Positions 47,862 through 59,000 of a stretch of DNA of 64,000 nt are shown here, one piece after another. The notes beneath the pieces are model-generated. The model searched no databases. It was not told where the DNA came from and worked only from the letters and a program-made list of their open reading frames with translations. The stretch's first letter is position 1, and every line of letters starts with the position of its first letter. A program made the translations under genes and the position numbers. This DNA is from Juglans regia (taxonomy: Eukaryota > Streptophyta > Magnoliopsida > Fagales > Juglandaceae): positions 153,481-217,480 of the forward strand of contig NW_023361429.1 of NCBI RefSeq assembly GCF_001411555.2, given 5' to 3'.

Positions 47862-48140
47862 CTAGGTTTCCACAAACACGGTGCTTCGCCAGAAACCATT
47901 TATTCGCGATTGGATAAAACTATTATCATAAGTGAATCCTACTAAGGCCAAAGCTTCTCCCACACACTGTACTCTTCCGAACACAAATTTCATTGTAACA
48001 TTCGAATCAAAACAAACTCCAAATACTTGGGATACTAATTCATCAACCTTGAATATCCTTCCTCGTACTACTAAAAGGTATTCCATATCTACACTGGTAT
48101 GAATAGAAATACTCTTAATGAAAAATGTTACTCTTACCAC
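47862..48140 (-). CDS. Conserved 92-codon frame after gag, unknown
   Basis: It begins 'MVRVTFFIKSISIHTSVDME' and ends 'INGFWRSTVFVET'. The same frame is open in the plus copies at 54997-55275 and 61868-62146, with single-residue differences. It lies where protease or RT should be, but I see neither the DSG-type protease motif nor RT motifs. It may be relic pol sequence out of frame or captured sequence. A real protein is not shown. Confidence 0.25.
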   Translation of the reverse strand: MVRVTFFIKSISIHTSVDMEYLLVVRGRIFKVDELVSQVFGVCFDSNVTMKFVFGRVQCVGEALALVGFTYDNSFIQSRINGFWRSTVFVET

Positions 48141-48412
48141 CTGGTAACAATTCAGAGTACGAACTAAACGTACAATACCACAATCACTAAAAATAGGGCC
48201 TCGCTTGAATCAAACTGCGTATAAGTTATAAACCTCAATGATTCAACTTACCCAAAGTATCAATAATGCCCTAGTACCATCAATTGTAATCTAATCAACC
48301 TTAGATAAGCTTAACAATATAGAGGTCTTAGAAAAAAAATACCAGTGACGGCGCCAACTCCTTTAGTTCCTGGGGCGTCAGCATCTGCGTCTCTAGAAGT
48401 ACCTGCATACAC

Positions 48413-49181
48413 TTAAGCTAGTACTGGAGGTCGTGGCTTTGGTTTGGAATCTCCAATGGGAACAGTTCCATTTCTCTGGCCTCTTTTGGGACAATTTCTG
48501 ATGAAGTGGTCAGGTTGGCCACATCTAAAACAGAGTCCAAAGGTAAGTTTGCACTTGCCTCCATGGTTCTTTCCGGACATCCCACATATTGGATACGTGG
48601 TCAGTATTGAGCTTCCAGTCTCGATGCCTTCTCCCTTATCTAGTCTAGTAGACATCTTCTTCATTTCTAGATTTTCTTTAGTAGCATACAATGAAGTTCT
48701 CTTTCGCTCGGTATTGATCTGGATCGCTAGACCTCTCTGCTCAGCCTCTGCTATCGCGGCCACGTTTACCAACTCTTGGTAATTCTTTATTCTTAGGCAA
48801 GCTACTTGGCTATGGATCCATGGTTGAAGTCCAGCTTGAAACTTTCGTGCCTGCATCTTTTGAGTAGAAATCAAGTGTGGTGCAAACCTTCCTAACACCA
48901 TAAACTTAGCAGCGTACTGCTCTACGGTCAAACTACCTTGAGCTAAAGTCACGAACTCCTGCGCCTTTAGCTGTTTGATAGAATCTGGGAAGAATCCGTT
49001 GTCAACTCTTCCTTAAATCTCTCCCAAGACAATGCATCCAAACTTCCTAGTTCCCTAACTAGAAGTTGCCTTTGTATATCCTACCATATTCCAGCTTCTC
49101 CTTAGAATAGGTATACAAGATATAGAACCTTCTGGTCCTCAGTACATCCATAGATCTCGTCTGTCCTTTTGAGATCCATAA
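48413..49181 (-). pseudogene. gag: Tekay/Del-like gag, element B, best-preserved C-terminal part
   Basis: The frame 48952-48413 reads 'LTVEQYAAKFMVLGRFAPHL', 'KFQAGLQPWIHSQVA', and an intact zinc knuckle CFRCGQPDHFIRNC (CX2CX4HX4C), ending 'KPRPPVLA'. This is the chromovirus-type gag that coats element RNA. Upstream, the sequence up to 49181 reads 'EDQKVLYLVYLF', then a TAA where relatives have Gln before 'GEAGIW', then a one-base frameshift before the 'SIKQLKAQEF' segment. The same TAA and shift occur in copies A1 and A2. An extra TAG (from TGG) is private to this copy. Confidence 0.82.
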
Positions 49182-50191
49182 TGTAACAGCCCGCTAGAAA
49201 TTCATTGGCGGAATTTCTATTGACTTTAGGAATCTCGTGAAAATCCCATAAGCTTTTACGAATCGACCTATTGCATAGGTTTTAGTCTGTCAACATAGTC
49301 AGTGTTATCACTCACTATGCTGCTAGAAATATGAGTTTTATTTATTTGAGGTGGTTAGAAGTGTCAGAATGCATTATGGTCTACGCCATTACACTCAGTG
49401 GATTATTTAGGATTTTATGGCACAATATCCTATTTTCATAATTCCGGACGAAACGTCTGTTGGAAATTGTGAAATTATTTTTAGGGGCACTTCGAGGTTA
49501 AATTTCGGTAAAAGATTTTCACTAAAGGTTAATATGAATATTTAGGAATTTTTAGTACTAAGTTTATGATTCACTTTTTCGAAGTGAATAGTAACCTCGA
49601 TAAGCGCACCAATTGCAGTGTTTCGAAATCACAGTGTGGAATGTCCAAATTGGATTAGAGAAGTTTTATTTGGACACTTGGCAAGATCTTAGCCACACTT
49701 AGTGAATAATTTTAGACACTTGGCACCATAAGGAACGTTTGTTGGATTTGAAGGAATCAAGGTGTGAGATCATGTCGCTTAAGCAAAACTTTGTTTCATC
49801 TGCTCAACCAAATTGTGCCAGATCAAAGAGGTTTTCAATCCTAGTGAAATTCTAAATGGTGGGAATCCAATCGAAAGCCCAAAAGCATGGTTGAAATCGA
49901 AACCCTAAACGGTTTCCCCAAAACCCTAAAGTTGGCCTCTAAACATTTTCTAATCCGATTTCTAGCATTGTGTTTAATCACTTGATTAAATCACTTCCAC
50001 ATGCTATTAATCCTTCAAATTTGTGTTAGAACATCATTATCCAACCTTGTTAACCTTGAAAAATTGATTGGGCCAAGTGATATTGGATTTGGGCTTGATA
50101 GCAACCCAAACCCTCTTTAAACCCCAAATTTTAGGCCCATTCGGTTTAGGCCCTTTAAGGCCCACGAATTTGGTCACCATAGGATTGCTTC

Positions 50192-50500
50192 ATGGCTAAG
50201 TTTTGTACCCCCACTTGGCTGGCCAGATCTGTACAAGAAGAGCCTAGAAGGTTCTTGAAAGACATAGCTAAAGGGCCACCTCACTCATTCACTCTTACAC
50301 TCCACCTTAAGAAAAGATCTTGGTCTGATTTTTATGAGAAGAAAAGGCCAACACTCAACCATTCCTTCAGTCCTATCACTTTACATAGCTTGTGTAAGAA
50401 GCTCTTCAGTCCACTTCCCACGAAAAAGCAACTCTCCTTTACACTTTTCCTTCATAGAACACAAAAGACACTCTCGGACAGTTTTTCGTACCTCTTTTGA
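50192..50500 (+). CDS. LTR-embedded ORF, 102 codons, unknown
   Basis: Plus-strand copy of the frame at 45747-46055 ('MAKFCTPTWLARSVQEEPRR'). It differs from that copy by only a few residues. There is no domain match. It lies about 1.0 kb into the LTR. An untranslated leader with a chance frame remains the simplest explanation. Confidence 0.25.
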   Translation: MAKFCTPTWLARSVQEEPRRFLKDIAKGPPHSFTLTLHLKKRSWSDFYEKKRPTLNHSFSPITLHSLCKKLFSPLPTKKQLSFTLFLHRTQKTLSDSFSYLF

Positions 50501-51704
50501 ATGCCTGTTTCGAAGCTTTTGTAAGTGTTTCCTCGCAACGTTTCCTTCATGGAAGTTGTTTCTTTTGGAGTCTAGTTTACGTGGATATCTTATTCGTTCC
50601 ATTTGGAGATCATTTGATTGGTCAAAAGTGGTTTAGACCCCGGAAAGGTCATTCTGGGCGATAAACTGGAGAGTGTGTTATATTTTGGAGTTTTTGACCA
50701 AGCTAATGAATAGATCTTGGTCCGAAATTTTTATGGAGTACTGTTAACATGTGTATATGATTATTGGTTGAGGATTTGTTGCATGATTAAAAGTTTTGGT
50801 GAAATATTTTCTTAGGTCTAGAAACTTAGAAACTGGAAGAGGAAAAACAGTTTCTGTTTTGAGAAAGTTTAAATCTTTTATGGTTTAATCTTATTCCAAT
50901 GGCTTTGATATTTTTATTGGAAGATCCTAAGCATCTTATATACATGTTAGAATGTTATTTTGAAGATATTTGATGTTAGTTTCGAACATATGAAATTTTA
51001 TGGAAGGAGATATTCGGTTAGGCCAAAGTGATGATGTTCTTGGCTAAATTTATGTTTTGTTGATGTTTACCCATGTGATCTTGAGTTTGAAGCTTGGATC
51101 TGTTTTAGGACACCTTTTTGAACCATGTGATGTTTTGGTTTGAAGATCACTTCTTTATAAGTCATGGATCAAGAGGTTGATCAAAACAAGTTAGAAACAA
51201 AATTCTGTTTTGAACTTAGAAGAGAAACCAAAAAGTTCAAGTATGGTTTTAGTGATTTTGATGACTTTTGTTCATGATTCAAAACATGATTATTCTTAAG
51301 AATATGTTATGAGTGTAGTAGAAGAAAAATTTTGGTTTAATCATGAGTTTTGAGATTTGAAAGAATTACAACAAAAAGCAAAGGAAATAGCCTTTGTAAG
51401 TTTCGGCCATATAGAGTTTTGATGGTTGTGTTTAGTTTTAAATTTTTATGAATTGATATTTGAGTTTAGGACAAAATTTACATAAGGTATGTAAATTTTG
51501 GTGATTTTTGAAGTTATGATGCAAAATCCTTAAGTTAGGGGTAAAATGGTCATTTTCCCACATGTAGAGGGTAAAATGGTAATTTTACTCTAAGTTGATA
51601 TTTTTCCATATTCCTAATTGTTAGTGATTAAGTTCTAATTTTTAGAAATCACTACTTTCAGTTTCCCGTTATCGCACTTGAGTTTTGTCTCGAAGCACGA
51701 AGAT

Positions 51705-51715
51705 CGAGGTAAGTT
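51705..51715 (+). promoter_or_regulatory. Candidate splice donor in LTR leader
   Basis: CGAG|GTAAGTTAG is a full AG|GTAAGT consensus. It is identical in LTR2 (near 58520) and present inverted in element B (near 44535). A plausible acceptor 'tgtgatttag' lies at 53699-53707, just before the gag ATG at 53716. Splicing would remove the CATG-rich and hairpin repeats and the primer site from a gag mRNA. Confidence 0.4.
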
Positions 51716-51769
51716 AGCTTTTAACTTACTATCAATTTAATGTGTATGTGTGATAAGTAAGAGAACTAA

Positions 51770-53045
51770 ATTGTATGTATGCATGTTATCATATGTGCCA
51801 TGCCAAGTCATTACATATTTATCTGTTACACAGAATTTATTCTGTCATGAATTATTCATCTGTTACACAAGATATTCTGTCACGTATTGCTATACATGCT
51901 ATACATTGCAAGTATGTCATGTTAAGTTAAGTATGCCATCTGTTACATGTATTTCTTGTCATGTAATATTCATTGTCACATGTTACGCCACGTTAAGAAA
52001 TGTTGTCTGTTATATGGTATGCCATGTTACGAAATGTTGCATGTTACATGTATGACATGTTATGAAATGTTCTCTGTTACATTTATGTCTCGAAGTATGT
52101 CATGTCTGTCGTCCTACGTTCATGTCACGTTATGTTACGTCAAGATTTCTGTCTTTTATGTCACGTTCATGTTACGTCACGTTACGAAATGTCATGTCTG
52201 CCAGTTAAGTCATTCATGTCAATCACGACCCTAAGCGCTAGGATGGGGTAATATCCTAGTGGAACTCCTTTGTTCACGCTGGAGTGTCTAAATAGGTGTG
52301 AAATTCCCTGGGTTGACGAAGTACAGTCAACAGGTTGCGAATGGGGCCTAATTAGCTGGTCACCGGAGCGCGCCAGGCACTAACGCCGATGGTGCCACAC
52401 ATTATGTTATGTGTGTCCACAGCAAGTGTGGCACAAACAGATAAGTCATGGGGCCACAACAATTGTGGAGCATGAAGTATGGGGCCACAACAACTGTGGA
52501 GCATACACTACGTGAGACACAGCAATTGTGACATGTAGAATACGTGGGGCCACAACAACTGTGGAGTACGTATTAACGCACTCACAGCTGGTATAGAAAC
52601 CTGTGATGTGATGCGGTAATCGGCAGGGACACACGGCTCAAGGGGACCTGTGTAGCACCCATATGGTCATGTTAATGATTAAGTCTATTGAATAAGATTC
52701 CAAGTTCAAGTCATGTTTCACGTTATGTTATATTCAAGTTTACGTTCACGCAATCATGGTAATCCCATGAGATAAGAATATGTTCCAAGTTCATGTTATG
52801 TTATGTTCACGTTTACGTTATGTTCCAAGTTCACATTTATGTTATGTCATGCTCAAGTTCAAGTTCAAATTATGCATGTTCACGTTCATGTTATGTTTCA
52901 AGTCCATGTTATGTTTCAAGTCACGTTCAGCTAAGCTTCAGTTTAAGTTTAAGTTATGCCAGTTATGTTTTGTTGTATGTCAAGTTATGCTATGATTACT
53001 TACGATTTGATTATGCATTCATGCTTTTACTGCCATGCATGCATC
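51770..53045 (+). repeat. CATG-rich tract in LTR1
   Basis: Same tract as at 2210-3350, in the plus orientation, split by the block holding the hairpin repeats (52240-52680). Confidence 0.75.
52380..52600 (+). repeat. Hairpin-type tandem repeats in LTR1
   Basis: Units containing CCACAACAACTGTGG (or CCACAACAATTGTGG), each able to form a short stem, in a block also holding 'gtgtccacagcaagtgtggc'. Confidence 0.8.
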
Positions 53046-53553
53046 ATTAACCTGTGTGGAAGTTTCCTGTTAACTTGCTGAGATTTGTAATCAAATCTCA
53101 CTGTGGTAGTCCCAACTACCATTCCCCCCGAATGGTAGATTTTGTTACAGGATCTGAAGGAGAATCGGGAATCGACCAACTGGAAATGGTCGACTAAGCG
53201 ACGATGCGATGTAGGTGTTAATACAGTAGTTACCTCAGATTACTACTTGTATTTGTAGAGTTCAATCTCCATCACTCTTTTGATCACAACCATTTCGGAC
53301 TAGTGTTGTGATATCAGTTTTTGAGTATGTCATTATGTATGAAGAATGTTTTAAGTATTTGGGATATTTCAGTTTGGTGCATAGTATTGCTGAAGAAAAA
53401 AAATTATCCGCTGCGAATATTGCATAATGCTAGATGCATGTTAGGAATATTGCATCTTATATGTCATGAACGGGGGCAGGTAACCTTGTGTTGCATGTCT
53501 CGACGCTTCAAACGTCCGTCCGATCCCAAGCGGAATTTGGGGGCGTCACAGGG

Positions 53554-53565
53554 TGGTATCAGAGC
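53554..53565 (+). promoter_or_regulatory. Primer-binding site, initiator tRNA-Met type
   Basis: TGGTATCAGAGC, 3 bp after LTR1. It is complementary to the 3' end of plant initiator methionine tRNA, the usual primer of Tekay/Del chromoviruses. Confidence 0.88.
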
Positions 53566-53715
53566 AATACGTCTCTGGGTTTAAATCCACATGTCCTTAG
53601 GAAATGCACCAAATATTAGGCTTGAAATTTTAGTCTTTACTAGGCTTGAATTTCTTGAAGTATAAGAGATAGTATGTGGCTGTAACACGTGTACTCGTGT
53701 GATTTAGGAAGTGAC

Positions 53716-54726
53716 ATGACTCGAGGTAGGATACCTCAAAACCCTGAGGGAGTTACAAATTAGGATAATCAGAATCCCCCGATGGATGGAGGATTAGCTG
53801 AAGCCGTACGTTTGCTGACTGACATGCTTAGACAACAGCAACATCAGCAAGCACATGTACCCAGACTCGAAGTCAGGGATTGTCTGTGTGAGAAGTTCTT
53901 GATCCATCATTATCCAAACTTTTCTGGTAATGAAGAGCCACTAAAAGCCGAGAAATGGATTATGGATCTCAAAAGGACAGACGAGATCTGTGGATGTACT
54001 GAGGACCAAAAGGTTCTATATGTTGTATACCTATTCTAAGGAGAAGCTGGAATATGGTGGGATACACAAAGGCAACTTCTAGTTAGGGAACTAGGAAGTT
54101 TGGATGCATTGTCTTGGGAGAGATTTAAGGAAGAGTTGACAACGGATTCTTCCCAGATTCTATCAAACAGCTAAAGGCGCAGGAGTTCGTGACTTTAACT
54201 CAAGGTAGTTTGACCGTAGAGCAGTACGCTGCTAAGTTTATGGTGTTAGGAAGGTTTGCACCACACTTGATTTCTACTCAAAGGATGCAGGCACGAAAGT
54301 TTCAAGCTGGACTTCAGCCATGGATCCATAGCCAAGTAGCCAGCCTAAGAATAAAGAATTACCAAGAGTTAGTAAACGTGGCCGCGATAGTAGAGGCTGA
54401 GCAGAGAGGTCTAGCGATCCAGATCAATACCGAATGAAAGAGAACTTCATTGTCTGCTACTGAAGAAAATCTAGAAATGAAGAAGATATCTACTGGACCA
54501 GATAAGGGAAAAGGCATCAAGACTGGAAGCTCAATACTAACCACGTACCCAATATGTGGGATGTCAGGAAAGAACCATGGAGGCAATTGCAAACTTACCT
54601 TAGGACTCTATTTCAGATGTGGCCAACCTGACCATTTGATCAAATTGTCCCAAAAGAGGCCGGAGAAATGGAACTATTCCCATTGGAGATTCCAAACCAA
54701 AGCCACGACCTCCAGTACTAGCTTAA
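53716..54726 (+). pseudogene. gag: Tekay/Del-like gag, copy A1
   Basis: ATG at 53716 gives 'MTRGRIPQNPEG', a TAG at 53761, then 'MDGGLAEAVRLLTDMLRQQQ' and 'ALKAEKWIMDLKRT'-type gag sequence. It reaches TAA at 54037 in place of a Gln codon. The frame then continues 'GEAGIWWDTQRQLLVRELG'. A one-base shift near 54140 leads to the frame containing 54189-54437 ('LTVEQYAAKF', 'WIHSQVASLRIKN'), which ends in TGA. The zinc knuckle region in 54450-54660 has lost its first and last cysteines ('YFRCGQPDHLIKLS'). Particle formation would need Gag from another element. Confidence 0.85.
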
Positions 54727-54996
54727 GTGTATGCTGGTACTTCTAGAGACGCAGATGCTGACGCCCCAGGAACTAAAGGAGTTGGCGCCGTCACTGGTAT
54801 TTTTTCTAAGACCTCTATATTGTTAAGCTTATCTAAGGTTGATTAGATTACAATTGATGGTACTAGTGCATTATTGATACTTTGGGTAAATTAAATCATT
54901 GAGGTTTATAACTTGTACGCAGTTTGATTCAAGCGAGGCCCTATTTTTAGTGATTGTGGTATTGTACGTTTAGTTCGTACTCTGAATTGTTACCAG

Positions 54997-55275
54997 GTGG
55001 TAAGAGTAACATTTTTCATTAAGAGTATTTCTATTCATACCAGTGTAGATATGGAATACCTTTTAGTAGTACGAGGAAGGATATTCAAGGTTGATGAATT
55101 AGTATCCCAAGTATTTGGAGTTTGTTTTGATTCGAAGGTTACAATGAAATTTGTGTTCGGAAGAGTGCAGTGTGTGGGAGAAGCTTTGGCCTTAGTAGGA
55201 TTCACTTATGATAATAGTTTTATCCAATCGCGAATAAATGGTTTCTGGCGAAGCACCGTGTTTGTGGAAACCTAG
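54997..55275 (+). CDS. Conserved 92-codon frame, copy A1, unknown
   Basis: Same frame as 47862-48140 and 61868-62146. This copy has Lys where the others have Asn at one position. No motif is recognised. It is listed because three copies keep it open. Confidence 0.25.
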   Translation: MVRVTFFIKSISIHTSVDMEYLLVVRGRIFKVDELVSQVFGVCFDSKVTMKFVFGRVQCVGEALALVGFTYDNSFIQSRINGFWRSTVFVET

Positions 55276-56040
55276 ATTGCCCTTATATTGGAGACTTTTA
55301 TATGGGGAGTAAAAGCTTGTCTTAAGGATTTACGTGAACAGTATGATCAAATTCTTTGTATTAGAGTCAGAATAAGAGGCAGCTCATGATGGATAGAAGA
55401 GCTATGTCAATCATAAGAGAGAAAGTCTTGAGTTAAGGTTAATAGCTGATCGTTTATCGAGGTACCATCTAGGAGGAGGAACATTTCATTTTGATTATGA
55501 AGAAGTAAGCTAGTCCAAGACAGATGGAATTCCTTGAGGAAATAGAGAATGTGATTTCAGTTGTGTACGGATTAAATTCTTCCAAAATGAACTGCATGAA
55601 TACTTGAAGTTTTAGATTTAGAGAGTATGCTGGTACGACTTGACCTACCTTGTGGAAGAACTCCAGTACAAATTGATATGATTTGAGAGAAAGAGAGTTA
55701 AGAATGGAAGATATATATACACGTTGTGGATAATTCTTTAAATAGTGATTTCTTTTAAGCAAGGATTTAGTATACTAAAAGGTCAGCCTAGAAGTCATTA
55801 AATTTAGGCAGTAACATTTGGGATTGTTATACCCTAATGTTATAGTGATAGTTATTTTGTATAACCATGTGATGGTTATAGATTAGAATAGTGTTGACTA
55901 CGAGAAGAAGGCGATACCTAAAGAAGAACGAGACCTGCTCCTTGGGCGATGAGTTAATCCAAAGGGCGTTGGTGCTAAACTTTTCTTGAGCCGCATTTTA
56001 TACTATAGATTTACGCCGACAGGATCTAAATCTTTTTTTT
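55276..56040 (+). other. Unassigned 3' part of internal region 1
   Basis: No plus-strand coding signature. A minus-strand frame of 97 codons (55762-55469) also appears in the other copies but has no recognised motif. The end 'aaatcttttttttaggaggg' leads into the polypurine tract. Confidence 0.5.
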
Positions 56041-56052
56041 AGGAGGGGAGGA
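56041..56052 (+). promoter_or_regulatory. Polypurine tract, element A
   Basis: AGGAGGGGAGGA immediately before LTR2; site of plus-strand DNA priming. Confidence 0.85.
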
Positions 56053-59000
56053 TGTAACAGCCCGCTAGAAATTCATTGGCGGAATTTCTTTTGACTTTAG
56101 GACTCTCGGGAAAACCCCATAAGTTTTTACGAATCGACCTATTGCATAGGTTTTAGTCTGTCAACATAGTCAGTGTTATCACTCACTATGCTGCTAGAAA
56201 TATGAGTTTTATTTATTTGAGGTGGTTAGAAGTGTCATAATGCATTATGGTCTACGCCATTAGACTCGGTGGATTATTTAGGATTTTATGGCACAATAGC
56301 CTATTTTCATAATTCCGGACGAAACTTCTGTTGAGAATTGTGAAATTATTTTTAGGGGCACTTCGAGGTTGAATTTCGGTATAATATTTTCACTGTAGGT
56401 TAATATGAATATTTAGGAATTTTTAGTGTTAAGTTTATGATTCACTTTTTCGAAGTGAATAGTAACCTCGGTAAGCGCACCAATTGCAGTGTTTCGAAAT
56501 CACAGTGTGGAATGTCCAAATTGGATTAGAGAAGTTTTATTTGGACACTTGGCAAGATCTTAGCCACACTTAGTGAATAAGATTATGCCACTTAAGCAAA
56601 ACCTTGTTTCATCTGCTGAACCAAATTGTGCCAGATCAAAGAGGTTTTCAATCCTAGTGAAACCCTAAATGGTGGGAATCCAATTGAAAGCCCAAAAGCT
56701 TTGTTGAAATCGAAACCCTAAACGGTTTCCCCAAAACCCTAAAGTTGGCCTCTAAACATTTTCTAATCCGATTTATAGCATTGTGTTTAATCACTTGATT
56801 AAATCACTTCCACATGCTATTAATCCTTCAAATTTGTGTTAGAACATCATTATCCAACCTTGTTAACCTTGAAAAAATTGATTGGGCCAAGTGATATTGG
56901 ATTTGGGCTTGATAGCAACCCAAACCCTCTTTAAACCCCAAATTTTAGGCCCATTCGGTTTAGGCCCTTTAAGGCCCACGAATTTGGTCACCATAGGATT
57001 GCTTCATGGCTAAGTTTTATACCCCCACTTGGCTGGCCAGATCTGTACGAGAAGAGCCTAGAAGGTTCTTGAAAGACATAGCTAGAGGGCCACCTCACTC
57101 ATTCACTCTTACACTCCACCTTAAGAAAAGATCTTGGTCTGATTTTTATGAGAAGAAAAGGCCAACACTCAACCATTCCTTCAGTCCTATCACTTTACAT
57201 AGCTTGTGTAAGAAGCTCTCCAGTCCACTTCCCACGAAAAGCAGCTCTCCTTTATACTTTTCCTTCATAGAACACAAAAGACACTCTCGGATAGTTTTTC
57301 TTACCTCTTTTGAATGCCTGTTTCGAAGTTTTTGTAAGTGTTTTCTCGCAAAGTTTCCTTCATGAAAGTTCTTTCTTTTGGAGTCTAGTTTACGTGGATA
57401 CCTTATTAGTTCCATTTGGAGATCATTTGATCGGTCAAAAGTTGTTTAGACCCCAAAAAGGTCATTCTGGGCGATAAACTGGAGAGTGTGTTATATTTTG
57501 GAGTTTTTGACCAAGCTAATGAATAGATCTTGGTCCGAAATTTTTATGGAGTACTGTTAACATGTGTATATGATTATTGGTTGAGTATTTGTTGCACGAT
57601 TAAAAGTTTTGGTGAAATATTTTCTTAGGTCTAGAAACTTAGAAACTGGAAGAGGAAAAACAGTTTCTGTTTTGAGAAAGTTTAAATCTTTTATGGTTTA
57701 ATCTTATTCCAATGGCTTTGATATTTTTATTGGAAGATCCTAAGCATCTTATATACATGCTAGAATGTTATTTTGAAGATATTTGATGTTAGTTTCGAAC
57801 ATATGAAATTTTATGGAAGGAGATATTCAGTTAGGCCAAAGTGATGATGTTCTTGGCTAAATTTATGTTTTGGTTGATGTTTACCCATGTGATCTTGAGT
57901 TTGAAGCTTGGATCTGTTTTAGGACACCTTTTTGAACCATGTGATGTTTTGGTTTGAAGATCACTTCTTTATAAGTCATGGATCAAGAGGCTGATCAAAA
58001 CAAGTTAGAAACAAAATTCTGTTTTGAACTTAGAAGAGAAACCAAAAAGTTCAAGTATGGTTTTAGTGATTTTGATGACTTTTGTTCATGATTCAAAACA
58101 TGATTATTCTTAAGAATATGTTATGAGTGTAGTAGAAGAAAAATTTTTGTTTAATCATGAGTTTTGAGATTTGAAAGAATTACAACAAAAAGCAAAAGAA
58201 ATAGCCTTTGTAAGTTTCGGCCATATAGAGTTTTGATGGTTGTGTTTAGTTTTAAATTTTTATGAATTGATATTTGAGTTTAGGACAAAATTTACATAAG
58301 GTATTTAAATTTTGGTGATTTTTGAAGTTATGATGCAAAATCCTTAAGTTAGGGGTAAAATGGTCATTTTCCCACATGTAGAGGGTAAAATGGTAATTTT
58401 ACTCTAAGTTGATATTTTTCCATATTCCCAATTGTTAGTGATTAAGTTCTAATTTTTAGAAATCACTACTTTCAGTTTCCCGTTATCGCACTTGAGTTTT
58501 GTCTCGAAGCACGAAGATCGAGGTAAGTTAGCTTTTAACTTACTATCAATTTAATGTGTATGTGTGATAAGTAAGGGAACTAAATTGTATGTATACATGT
58601 TATCATATGTGCCATGCCAAGTCATTACATATTTATCTGTTACACAGAATTTATTCTGTCATGAATTATTCATCTGTTACACAAGATATTCTGTCACGTA
58701 TTGATATACATGCTATACATTGCAAGTATGTCATGTTAAGTTAAGTATGCCATCTGTTACATGTATTTCTTGTCATGTAATATTCATTGTCACATGTTAC
58801 GCCACGTTAAGAAATGTTGTCTGCTATATGGTATGCCATGTTACGAAATGTTGCATGTTACATGTATGACATGTTATGAAATGTTCTCTGTTACATTTAT
58901 GTCTCAAAGTATGTCATGTCTGTCGTCCTACGTTCATGTCACGTTATGTTACGTCAAGATTTCTGTCTTTTATGTCACGTTCATGTTACGTCACGTTACG

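Larger units (their letters stand above)
47066..49181 (-). mobile_element. Element B internal region, 5' part missing
   Basis: Minus-strand counterpart of 53958-56052. It holds gag (48413-49181), a conserved 92-codon frame (47862-48140) and a polypurine tract. It is cut at 49181 by plus-strand LTR1, so the gag start, primer site and 5' LTR are not adjacent. No reverse transcriptase, RNase H or integrase is present. Confidence 0.88.
49182..53550 (+). mobile_element. Element A LTR1 (4369 bp)
   Basis: Starts TGTAACAGCCCGCTAG and ends GGGGGCGTCACA. It interrupts element B's gag, with 5' flank cataa. It is followed directly by the primer site. It carries the leader ORF (50192-50500), a consensus splice donor (51709), the CATG-rich tract and the hairpin repeats. 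It differs from LTR2 by an extra segment of about 58 bp (near 49710-49767) and a missing repeat segment in the CATG tract. Confidence 0.9.
53551..56052 (+). mobile_element. Element A internal region 1 (gag only)
   Basis: About 2.5 kb from the primer site to the polypurine tract AGGAGGGGAGGA (56041-56052). It holds broken gag (53716-54726), a trace of the pol junction ('GVGAVTGIF' near 54780), the 92-codon frame (54997-55275) and unassigned sequence. RT, RNase H and integrase are absent, so it cannot be autonomous. Confidence 0.88.

Noticed and set aside
53554..53565. Possible tRNA-Met gene from the initiator-like sequence
   Set aside because: Only the 12-bp primer-complementary stretch is present; no cloverleaf surrounds it.
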